A DNA stretch of 64,000 bases from Nymphalis io (Eukaryota; Arthropoda; Insecta; Lepidoptera; Nymphalidae): contig NC_065903.1 in NCBI RefSeq assembly GCF_905147045.1, positions 496,001 to 560,000 on the forward strand, written 5' to 3'. Both the position numbers and the translations under genes were made by a program. The notes under the pieces are model-generated. The model worked only from the letters and a program-made list of their open reading frames with translations, ran no database searches and was not told the DNA's origin. This document shows, in pieces, positions 47,501 to 58,742 of this stretch. The stretch's first letter is position 1; every line of letters begins with the position of its first letter.

Positions 47501-50500
47501 CATTTGTTTTGTCATCCATACTTAATCTAGATGTTGGAATTAATAAATTTATGGCATTTGTATGTATGTAAAAACTTTGGCCTCCTTTATGAAATCCATA
47601 AATACGTAGGTACCTTAATATGAACATAGCATGAACATTTTATTAAATTAAGTTTGTATTTGTAATAAATAATTAGATTTCTCATAACTCATTAGCGAAA
47701 GAACGCTTTTGTATGTTATTCTATTAAAATTTATATTTCTATTAATGTCGAAAAATAAACTCGTACAATCACTTTCTTAAGGATAAAGTTATTTTCAATA
47801 CAACTATTAATTGTGTATAAGTTAATATTGGTTATTAATTAAAGCAACGTATTTTCAACGAGGCTTCGACTTCCTTTTGTGTGACTTCCATAAGAAGTGC
47901 AGGGTTTGTGTACATACTTTGAAAAAATTCTGTTTTATGTCAAGAGTCCAAACTAATGTGAAACTATATAGATAAAAGTTAAAAAATAACGCAAAATAAC
48001 AGCCTGTACGAGTAGGTAAATGCTTCGTAAATGTCTTACTACTGCCTCTCTTAATGCTAATCTAAGGGCTAATGCCTTTCCTTTCTGATTCCTGATTCCA
48101 CCACTCTGTTCCAATGGATGGGTATACTCACGTATAAAAAAAGACAAGACACTTCAATATATTTGTTGATATGTTTTTTATTTTGTAGGTGGGTATACTA
48201 GACGCCGACATATGCGGACCGAGCCAGCCGCGCGTGCTCGGCGTCACCGGGGAGCAAGTACACAACTCGGGCTCGGGCTGGTCTCCCGTCGTGAGTATAC
48301 TCCGCAGCCACTGATTTCTAATCACGCTGATTTAACGAAATCCAGTTGCAACTACGTTTTATTAACGGACTTCAAAATACAAGGATGACTATGTTCGACT
48401 GTGATCATGTCTTTTTTAAGTATCTTTTACCACGATTACTCCATCAATTATTTATTATTATTTTATTATTATAATGTCGTATCGGGTACAGAATAATGTC
48501 ACCTCACCTTAACTTTCTGTTGGAAGGGCCGTTTCTCTACTTACGATTTGTTCGTTTCAATCGAGCAGATGCCCGTAGAATGACATTCACGCAGTGCAAT
48601 AAAACAAAATGCGTCAATAAAAACGTAAAAAAGATAAAAAATTAAAACGTAAATATTTCTTCAAAACCGTGTTTGTTCCACTAAAGAACAATGAAACGGG
48701 AATCTACAATATATAGAGAGTTATTATATAGGATATTGGTTTTTAGTACATATAATATATTTTGTATTCCAGCTTCCTTAATTAGCGTCAGACGACATCA
48801 TATATCGTTCGTATTGTAATTAAATTAGATAAAAGTACATTCACTCGCAGTTGAATGGCTTCAAGTGTATTGAGTGATCATCTCGTCTGTAATATAACTA
48901 ACCAGTCTATAATTGCTCTTAAAATTTTTGACAGCATATTAATCATTACCAATATTGTTTGTTTCTTTTTTAATTTAGTACGATATAATTTTTCTTCATT
49001 CACTAGTGATTAAATTCCTAACGCGGAATTTAATGTTAAATAATATTATTTATTTATTGTTATTTATATTTATAATTTAATAATACATTTAATCTATCCG
49101 ACCAGTCTTTGAGGTAAATTACACAAATGTCATTCCCGTAAACTGTACTAATATTATAGTACTGAGGATTTTGTTAATATCATGATCAGTGAGATTAAAG
49201 ATTATGTTTGTCTTATATAGTCCATGTATATACAAGAATATAATACGATATGGGACTATGTATAACGTCACGCTACGATGTAACATTCAACGCGGTCAAA
49301 ACCGCCGGTAATATGATAATACTCCGTGCGCCTTATTAATGCCATTATTGTGTAAAATTTTATATATAATTTTAAAAACTTTACTTTGTGTAATAACTTT
49401 GAATTTTTGTATTCCTGGTCTGGTTAATTGTTAAAAGAATGTAATTATAATCTTGTTTTTTTTTCAGTATGTAACTGATAATTTGTCTCTGATGTCCATC
49501 GGGTTCTTATTGGCGAGCCCCGATGACGCTGTCATTTGGAGAGGACCGAAGAAAAATGGTAAATATATATATTACTAATGGTAATCAATATAATTTCATT
49601 ATAAATTCAATTTAAAATATGAGATAGGATGGCAAATTCGATACGATCGGAACGATTTCTGAAACTGGAGGGCTTTACGTGCTTTTCGAAGGGGTGTAAA
49701 CACTTCCGAATTTCAGACTTTGAGCTGATATTGAGATTTTGTACAGAAAAATCTATTCATTTATTTATATGTCGCGTGAATTGCCAACAAACATGTGTTG
49801 GCATGGTTTTATATGTTCCAATATAAATGTATTATTCAATGTAAATTACATTACAGGTATGATCAAGCAATTTTTAAGTGAAGTAGATTGGGGGGACCTG
49901 GATTACCTGTTAATCGATACACCGCCAGGTAAATATATGTTTGTTACACTGCAACGGACTGTAAAATTCATACTCCATCATACATCCCTCGGTTCGTATC
50001 AATCGTACTGCTCCGTAAACTAATATAAAGACATCAATTGCGTAATCGTCGCAGGCACATCGGACGAGCACCTGTCCGTCGTCCAGTACCTGTCGGCGGC
50101 GGGCGTGACGGGCGCGGTGGTGGTGACCACCCCGCAGGAGGTGGCGCTGCTCGACGTGCGCAAGGAGATCCAGTTCTGCCAGAAGGTCGGGCTGCCCGTG
50201 CTCGGCGTCGTCGAGAACATGTCGCTGTTCGTGTGCCCCAACTGTCAGGTAGCACTGCCGCGCGAATCCTCGAGCGCTCTGAAATATTTTAAAAGTGGGC
50301 GCTTTGGCGCCGAGGCGCGGGTAGCCCTACAGACACGACTCTCGGCAGGCGCGCAGCGAGATCTTCCCGGCGACGACGGGCGGCGCGCGCGCCATGTGCG
50401 CCGAGCTGCGCGTGCGCGCGCTGGGCGCGCTGCCGCTGGAGCCGCTGCTGGCGCGCAGCTGCGACGCGGGCGCGGACTTCGTGCGCGACCTGCCGCACTC

Positions 50501-50647
50501 GCCCGCCGTGGCCGCGCTGCGGGACATCGTCGCCGGTCAGCTTGCTCCTCCTCCTCATGTCGTGGTCGTCCTGTTGTTGCACGTCTCCAGAAATTTCTTT
50601 TTGTTTCAGAAATCGTTGCCGCCTGCGAGCGGCCGAGGAGTTCGTAG
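44568..50647 (+). CDS. Nubp1: NUBP1 / Nbp35 cytosolic Fe-S cluster assembly ATPase
   Basis: P-loop scaffold of the cytosolic iron-sulfur assembly pathway, acting with a Cfd1/NUBP2 partner. Nine exons: 44568-44598, 44685-44765, 45218-45378, 48189-48290, 49468-49558, 49857-49928, 50055-50248, 50349-50535, 50610-50647. Phases agree and give 318 residues, the normal length. The N-terminal four-cysteine Fe-S site C-x13-C-x2-C-x5-C is at 12, 26, 29 and 35, which distinguishes Nbp35 from Cfd1. The deviant Walker A, SGKGGVGKST, is at 65-74. DADICGPSQPRVLG follows, then the Walker B-like LLIDTPPGTSDEH. The bridging CPxC motif (CPNC) is at 240-243. Intron 3 is 2.8 kb and repeat-bearing. Exons 7 and 8 are far more GC-rich than the first six. 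ATTAAA at 50794-50799 may be the poly(A) signal. Confidence 0.95.
44911..45160 (+). repeat. Repeat family R, near-complete copy
   Basis: A 250-bp repeat in NUBP1 intron 2. It runs from GTAGGCTGACGAGCATATGG through GATGGTAAGTGGTCACCAAT and GTTATGTCCCTTGTGCCTGT to TGATGAGTGGAAGGTACCTA. It is the best-preserved copy of this family here. It ends about 55 bp before exon 3. No protein is encoded. Confidence 0.65.
45379..48188. other. Nubp1: Long NUBP1 intron 3
   Basis: A 2.8-kb AT-rich intron. A partial minus-oriented family R copy lies at 46087-46140, ending in an A run. A GC-richer patch at about 46490-46600 (with TCGTGGGTCGGCACCG) resembles a decayed mobile-element fragment. No coding exon or RNA gene was seen. 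Confidence 0.45.
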
Positions 50648-51920
50648 AGAACTCGAGTCTTGACTGCGCCTCGCGAGGGCGGTGGGGCGGCTTTTGAAAA
50701 ATTGATGTCGTGCCTAGTCGATGTACAAACGATAGATGAGACGAAAGAATTTATGATTTATAAATAATAATATAAGTATAAAATTATATTTACATTAAAA
50801 ATTTTGTTTTAATTCCGACACGATTAGTGGTGATTAAAATAAGAAAGTGATATTTTCGTGTAACAAGAGGCGTAAAATGCGCGGCGATTCAAATCAATTA
50901 ACAATTAGTTATTTGTTACGACTCATCCGAAACATTATCCTCAAAGTGGATGATTATATGCCAAAAACCTTTACAATTTACACAAATGTTGAAAACAACA
51001 ACAAATAACGACGTACGATATTTCAACTAAATCTGATAAATGATATCAAAACGTACAGCCACAAAGAAACATTTATTTTATATTAGTCATCGCCCGCATG
51101 GGGGCAGGTGTTAAAAATAAATAATAGCATTTGTCCTTCCTTGATGTTCAAGCTTACTTTATACCAAATTTCGTAAAATATATTAAAACGTAAAAGATAG
51201 ACGCACTGTCTGTCTTTTACGCTTGCACGCGTACTTTCGCATATATAATATTAGTATAAATAATATATTGATTTAGATGACAATAGAAAGTTTCAACATT
51301 CTCAATAGTCTGTCGAAATATTTAAAGGAAATATTTACATATATTTATTGACATACAAAAAGAGTCTTTAGAAAAGTAACAATTACAAAAAGCACTGTTA
51401 AATAATATGAAAATTACATTACAAACCTAATTTTTATCAAAACTAGTAAGTCATTGCATGTCATTTTTTATCCTTGACAAATAAATTGGATGCTGTTGGA
51501 AAATCATGTACAAAAAAACGTAAAGAACGTAAATATATTTCAGTTAAATTAGATATAGCTAAATTTTGATTTAAAACAAATAGTTCCTTAGTATTTATTT
51601 AATTAGATTTTATAATTTCCAAACGACCGTATCCGGTATCTTGGTCGCTGTCACATGATTTTGACATTTGACATTGGCAGCTTAATCAGAAAATTAGAAG
51701 GTTTCCAAAATATGAAAGAATTTAGAAATTTTATAATATTAAAATTAATAATTACTCGCTTGCCTGTCTTATAAATTAAAAAGACCGTAAGAAGAAACAC
51801 GATTTATTAATTGAATAAATTCAAATTGAATTGTCATGTCAGATAGAGGTTATACAAAATATTGCAAAATTAATATAACATATAACAAAGATAAAAAAAC
51901 TTTGAAGTGAAGTTACACTA
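50648..51920. other. NUBP1-ALR intergenic region
   Basis: AT-rich with no coding frame. It contains a near-perfect inverted repeat at 51189-51221 (13 of 14 paired, 5-nt loop) around CGTAAAAGATAGAC. A short motif near 51090-51180 (ATCGCCCGCATGGGGG and ACCAAATTTCGT) looks like an old mobile-element remnant. Confidence 0.35.
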
Positions 51921-53404
51921 ATGCCTGCTCATCGTGATGAAGAAGAAGACAAACCCTGCAGAGCATGTTCAGACTTCAAGACTTGGACAAAACTGCAGAA
52001 TAAGTCAAAAATTACTACGCCGAGTAAACCGGTAAGGTTATCTTATGTTTCGTAACTAGTACTTCTAGATTCAACTAGAATTCAATTTTGTAAAAAGAAA
52101 AATTAAATCGATGTCTTCTTTGTATGTAAAACTTGTAAATTATGTTACTGTATTCATAAAACGGTAGTATAGTTGTCTGTTGCTTATTGCAAAATATAGG
52201 TGGATAGATAGTAATCATTATTTGAATATATCATTTAATAAGAATTAAATAATATAAGTAATACTCCGAAAATAACTTAAAAGTTGAATAAATTTCTAAG
52301 CCATGTAATTAATCATACAAAGTACTCCCTTTTAAATTTTATCAATATTATGAAGTATGAGAACAATATTATTATATAACAGTATGTATTTTTAAGCCTC
52401 CCAAGCAAAACAAGGAGTGTCCACTGGACAAAGATGAGCTGGGCAAGTCAACATGGGGTTTTCTTCACTCCATGGCTGCCTACTATCCAGATAAGCCAAC
52501 CAAAGTTGAATCTGAAAACATGACTAAATTTTTCAATATATTCGCTCAATTCTACCCATGCGAACCTTGTGCGCTAGACTTTCAAGAGGAGTAAGTAACT
52601 AAAATAATAAGATACTTGATCTGTATACTTTATTTTATGTAGTTAATTTGTAAATAATTTTTAATTAAAATAAACTTACCAATTTAACATATTAATTTTG
52701 GGTTCTACCATCTTTTCTATATTTTGCGTGATTAGATTTATTAGAAATAATTGAAATGTAACAAAAAACTCCACTACCTACTGGATTTAACTTCATGACT
52801 AAAAGTTCTCCCTATGAATACATCAGTTTAGAATAAAAAGTAATAGAAATAAAGAATCATAATTATTTTAATTATAAATATAGTATAGTTACAATGGACA
52901 AAAATTTCAAGTATCTCAAATAATGTTTGCGCAGGCTGATTGTGTTTGTAGTGTGTTCAACTACAGCATGTTGTTATTCTGTCATGACAGGCTAACTAAT
53001 AACAAATTGTGATCATGGTTAAAACTCAAGTCAAGAATAAAAATGACTACAAACATCGCAAAGTTTAAAAAAACAGAACTAAATATTTACATTTTATATT
53101 TATCTTAAATGTATTTTATTAATTAAATAAGCTACAACGAAGAATGAATGAAATGAAAAATAATTGAACGGTCATATTTTACTTGAATTTTCTATACTTT
53201 CAATAAAAAAAGTACTTGAAATATATATTTTTTCTTTACAGCATTAAAAAGCACCCACCAAAAACAAAATCCAAAGACGAACTTGCCAAGTGGCTGTGTG
53301 AGAGACATAACCAAGTGAATGTTAAATTAGGCAAGCCAGTGTTTGACTGCAGCAAAGTGCACGAGAGGTGGCGGGATGGCTGGCTGGATGGCTCTTGTGA
53401 TTAG
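51921..53404 (+). CDS. Alr: ALR / Erv1 FAD-linked sulfhydryl oxidase
   Basis: Mitochondrial intermembrane-space oxidase that reoxidises Mia40 and passes electrons to cytochrome c. Three exons, 51921-52031, 52397-52590 and 53242-53404, join in phases 0 and 2 and give 155 residues. The N-terminal shuttle CRAC is at residues 13-16. The FAD domain includes LGKSTWGFLHSMAAYYP. The active-site disulfide CEPC is at 92-95 in YPCEPCALDFQ. The FAD-binding WLCERHNQVNVKLGKPVFDC leads to the C-terminal CSKVHERWRDGW and the final GSCD. Exon 2 must end before the in-frame TAA at its donor (GA|GTAAGT), which fixes the splice site. No long targeting peptide is present, as expected for a Mia40-route protein. 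ATTAAA at 53603-53608 may be the poly(A) signal. Confidence 0.95.
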
Positions 53405-54240
53405 ATGTTCAATATCACAGTGAAAATATTGCCTAATGAATTTTTGTGACCACATTATTATCATATTTTTAAATATACTCATATTATATAAACAAGGATT
53501 TAGCATTAGCTTTATTACTGAAACTTCTAAATATTCAACATACCTTTCTTATATTACATACAAAGGTTGTATTTTCACTGTGAAGCCTTAGACATTTTTA
53601 TTATTAAAGATTAAGCATTGTTTTATTATGAAGATATAACTATTTTGTCTGTTTTAATGCCACCTGTAGTTAAAATGTGATAATTACATTAGAATTATAA
53701 ATATTTACATATTACAAAAACTATTTTGATTCTATATTGATATTTTATTTAAACAAATTACTAAACCCAAACTTTGTTTAGGAAGTAATTGAGCAAAATT
53801 AAAAAACAATTGCATTTTGAATTTTTATTGTATAACAACTAAATTACATGTTATTTGATATTATAAGAGAAATGATAATAGTTACTATAGACAATTTAAT
53901 GAATCATTTAATATTTACAAACGAAATGTCGAGATTATCAAAGGTTAATTAAACTGAATTGCATATAACAATCACTATTATATATCTTAATAAAAAACTT
54001 AATCAACTAGATTAAACATGTAGAAAATCCTTATGACTAATATTTCTAACTGTACTTCCATTGCAGATAAACTAATATTTAATTAGTTATATCTAAAGAT
54101 TTTAAAAGCAACAATAAGTCAATAAAAACAAATGAAAGTCAACTCTGTAATTGTCACCACACAATGTTCAACCAGACACTGACATATCAGTCACTTTTAG
54201 ACCAACATTTCGGTCATTCTGGTCGTTGTTTGGTTTGTTC
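53405..54240. other. ALR-E(z) convergent 3' region
   Basis: The 3' UTRs of ALR (+) and E(z) (-) share this 836-bp AT-rich stretch. A minus-strand AATAAA (TTTATT at 53824-53829) is a candidate E(z) poly(A) signal, 0.4 kb after its stop. No gene was seen. Confidence 0.4.
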
Positions 54241-57200
54241 TCATAAAAATTCCATCTCCCTTTCGATACCAACAAATTTCAGCTGCTCTGTTGGTCCATA
54301 TCTGTAAAACAATCATTTAAAGTAAGAAATCACGAAGCATTAATAAATCCTGAACATTGAACTATTTTAGTTCACAGGTTTCATGCAAAACACAAGTGCA
54401 CTCTCTCTATTGCCTATCTGTATATCTCTGATTTAAACACTCCGAGATTACGTAGCACAGGGATGTGGTAATTTTGTAAGTCAGGACTGCTGAACTCAAT
54501 CGTCACAATACCTCAGATGTTTTAATATTCAACTCGGGATTTGAACCTGAATATCTAGGACTTACAAACTACTAAGACTAGACTATTTAAGGGTTTACAA
54601 ATTTCAAAATAAAATAAATAAATAATATCTCTATTTAGTATAGAGATATATAAATAAGAGCTAAATAAATAAGAAATAAGTTTTAATATTAAATCCCTAA
54701 TTGATAGTGACTTTTTTTATGACTAATGAATTTTAACAGAATAATTGAGCAATATTAACGGTATAACATGCTTCTTATATCTGGAAAAGAAAAGGATCTC
54801 AAGGGAAAGTAAAACAATGTTCTTTATTTCTCTAAGATCCACTCGAAATAGAGCAAAGGGCTGAGCAGCTAACTCGTTTTCGTAAAGTGAGTGATTCCTA
54901 AAACAGTGTTACCTGTAGTCGAAGAACAACTCCTCGCCAGGCTGTATGGCGCGCTTGGCGAAGATGCCGATGCGATGGTCGCCGTTCACCATCATCACCT
55001 TGGCGTAACAATTCGGGTTGATGGAGTGGTTGGCGAAACGGATCTTGTTACCCTTGCGTGTCGCGTCCACCACGAAATCTAATGTAAATGTTTTATAAAT
55101 ACATGATTGTAAAATAGTTACCAACAACATCTTTATCATAATAATTATTTTATATTATGTTATAGGGTCAAATGGGTCACCTGATGATAAGTGGTCACTA
55201 CCATCCATAGATATTGGTGATGTAAGAAATATGAACCATTCCTTACGCGATGTAAGTGCTCCACCAACCTTGGGAACAAAGATGTTATGTCCCTTGTGCC
55301 TGTAGTTACACTGGTTCAGTCACCCTACAAACCGAAACTTAACAATACTAAGTATTGCTGTTTAGTGGCAAAACGTCTGATGAGTGGGTGGTATCTACCC
55401 AGACGGGCTTGGACAAAGCCCTACCACTTAGTAAATTCTAATTAAATATAGTACAATTTCAAACCTAAGGTTTTATTAGAAATACGTAAATAAATAAATT
55501 TTATTCTGTTTTCTTTTGATACCTTATTTAACCCACTGGCTATAACTGCAACATATAGAAACTACATGCATACTAACATCCAATAAAATTATAGTTTATT
55601 TAAGAAGATTCTTACAAGTTACTACCAGTTCAGACTGAAGATAACCATTCCTCAATTACCTACTTGGTTACTTTTCAATGAATGAAAAACTTAATAAAAT
55701 ACCTTTACGAGTAGCGGTTACATTACCATTATTAAGGTTGAACAGGAAGGAGCACATGTACTTGTCGTAGACCTTCCCGCGTCGGTCCGCCTCGTCCTGC
55801 GAGATGATCTCGCCGCAGTACTCCGAGATGAACTCGTTCTTGTGCGCGGCCTCCTTGAGGAAGATGCCCCAGCCGGCCACGTCCGACGGCGCCAGCAGCA
55901 GGTGCTTGTGCAGGCCCCTGAGGGAAAGGCGTCTCATGAGACACGGCGGGGGGGCGGCGGCGGCGGGGCCGCGGGGGCTGCTCGGCGCACCTCTGCACGG
56001 ACACGTTGCGGCAGTAGAGCGGCAGGCGCTGCGCGAGCGGCGGCGCGAGCGGCGGCGCGGGCGCGTCGGCGCCGCACGCCGTGCACAGGTCGGGGTCGCA
56101 CTCGCGCACGCCCAGGTAGCACGGGCACTGCTTCGTGTTGCACTGCGCCTTGCAGCGGCAGCCGGGGAAGCGGTTCTGGCCTGGCGAGCGGAGGTGCAGT
56201 TTAATCACTCGGCCACTCATAACAACTGTATATCAGCGACACTACTGTCCAGAGACACTGTCGATAATTACGGTTGTTTTTTTAAACCAATGGGTTACAC
56301 TTTAGGTTTATAAAATATTTTTAAAACTGTTAATTTGTATCAAAATCAGCCGTATCATATTTTTTAAGGAATGATTTTATATATTACTTTATTTTTGTAG
56401 TTAGTTGTACAAAGTTATTTATTACGAGCTGCGCCATCCTAACTTTTATATAAAATAGAGGGATGTCCGAATTTCAGCTTTTAAGACTCGGTAGTTTTGG
56501 CTATGCCAACTGATATTTTATAGGTATAAAAACTCACAGTCGCTGCTGCACTGACAAAACTTCTCACAAAAGTTCTGCGACTGTAGACAGGGGCACATAT
56601 TGTCGCAGGGCTGGTTGGGGTGATCGCACGGTGTGTAGTTGTATCTGCACACATTATATTAAGTAGAAATTAAATAAATAACAATATTGTAATGAAATAT
56701 ATACTCCACTATATTATAATTATCAACAAAATACTAATACTCTCATTGTCTACAGTCATTACATTAAACCTCCATTTTTTTTACAAGAAATTAATTAATA
56801 AAAGAAAGTACTTATTAGTTAACAGTTCGACTTAATCTTTTTATATCCTTTTCCAACAGCAGGAATAAAGACAAATAAACAAATTTGACCTTGAATCGAC
56901 ATTACATCATTGGACTAAAATAATAATCTATAGTGTTCATTAGGGATTGTTTTGTTTATCATTCTCTTTCCGACATCGGAAAAGGTTATGCAACCTACGT
57001 CCACGCGTGCGTGTTCATTTAGTTGCCGACATTTCGCTTAATACTCGCGCGGCTTGGAAGCGCGTGTACGCATTACGTCTCGCTTCTTACGCGCTGATGA
57101 ACGATACAAACTTTGTAGCTACTAGTATTATATTGTTATACGGTTTATGCGGGAGTACTGAAAGCTTATCTTGCAATAAGTTTGTCCTCGTAAAGGTAGT

Positions 57201-58698
57201 ACTCACACGTGGTGCGAGGCGGAGTCCTTCTTGAGCTGTATCTTGCGGCAGTGCACGGACCACAGGCGGTGCTTCTTCTTCTTCTTGCGCGGCGGGGTGC
57301 ACTCGGCCTGCACGCCGCAGCACTCGCGCCCCGTCTCCGTCCAGTGCCGGTACACCTGCGGGGGCTCGTGTCAACGGGGTCGGGCTGCGGTCACGTCGCG
57401 GGGGGGGGGGGGTCCTTTTGCTTACCTGTTGGCAAGTCTTCGACAGCATGACCTGGGCGATTGCGCAGTAGTTCGCGGGAAACACCTTGTGCAGGGACCG
57501 GAACAGCGACTGGTCTGAGCCCGTCCACTCGGATTCATCGCCCACCGTCAAACCTAAAATTTTAACAATAATATGTAAGAAGTAGTTCCACTACTATAGG
57601 AAAACTAATTTTAATCTAAAATTTACCTCTAGGGCCTCTCAAAAAAATTTTGATAATAGTATATTTGTGTTTTATTTGAAAATGAAATATAATTAATTTT
57701 CGTTAATCATGTAACTTGTGGTGTATTTTAACTGTAAATGTAATTGAAAAAAAATGTGGACAGATGGTATGTACTTTTCGTTACATTTGTAAAATTGTTC
57801 TGTGAGAGCAAACTCGAAGTTTGACGAAGAACACAATCGTGAAATAACAATGTGATATGCGACATAAACTATAATATAATATTAACGGGATATAAGCATC
57901 GCAATGAAGCGTCACCGTAAGTCGGTTTGCAATTACGAGTTTTTTACGAGCGAGTGATATAAGTTAGTCCCCACAGGAAGTACCACTAATTTCGCTTCGT
58001 ATATTAACTGTTTCATAGTAAATATAATATGTAATGATATATACACACCGAGTGCGTTATAAGCGGCCTCTGCCGGCGAGTCGGCGGGCTTGTTGTTTCC
58101 GTTCGAGCTCCAGTTGCTGTTGCTGGAGTTGCTGTTGCTACCTGAAACCGTTCTATCACCGTATCATCATCGCTATCGAGTAAGGAGAAATGCAGCAATA
58201 ATCGAAATATTTAATCTAAGTATGTTACAGCCTGGAGAGTTGCCAAAAATGGTTTAATATTAGAGTGAATGCGTGGCGGACCCTTCTGGTAGCGGTTGCT
58301 GTCGTTGCTGTCCTCGGAGGACGCGTCGTTGGGCGAGTCGAGCGCCAGCGGCTTGTCGTCCGCCGCCTCGCGCGCCAGCTGCTCGCGGACGCCCTCCTGC
58401 GGACACCGGGTGTGTGAAAAAGGACTAAAGAAGAACAAAAAGAAGGACTTCGCGTGACTTCTGATTTTTTGGCTCCGTGATATTAAGATCACCACAGTCC
58501 ACAGACGTTGACGTTGTAAAAATTATTAACCGTTACTTAAGATGTTTTCCTAGCACGCGATGAATTAAAAAACTCAAGCTAAGCACGTGAATAATCTGTG
58601 ATGCCTGTATGGGTTTGAACCCACAATCATCGGGTATAATTCACGTGTTCCAGCAACTGGGCCATTCCGGCTGCAATCAAGCGAAACGATTTTATAAT

Positions 58699-58742
<44 letters not shown>

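Noticed and set aside
49629..50023. Two short plus-strand frames beside NUBP1 exon 6
   Set aside because: They are intron sequence fused to exon 6 (49857-49928); only the part between AG and GT belongs to NUBP1.
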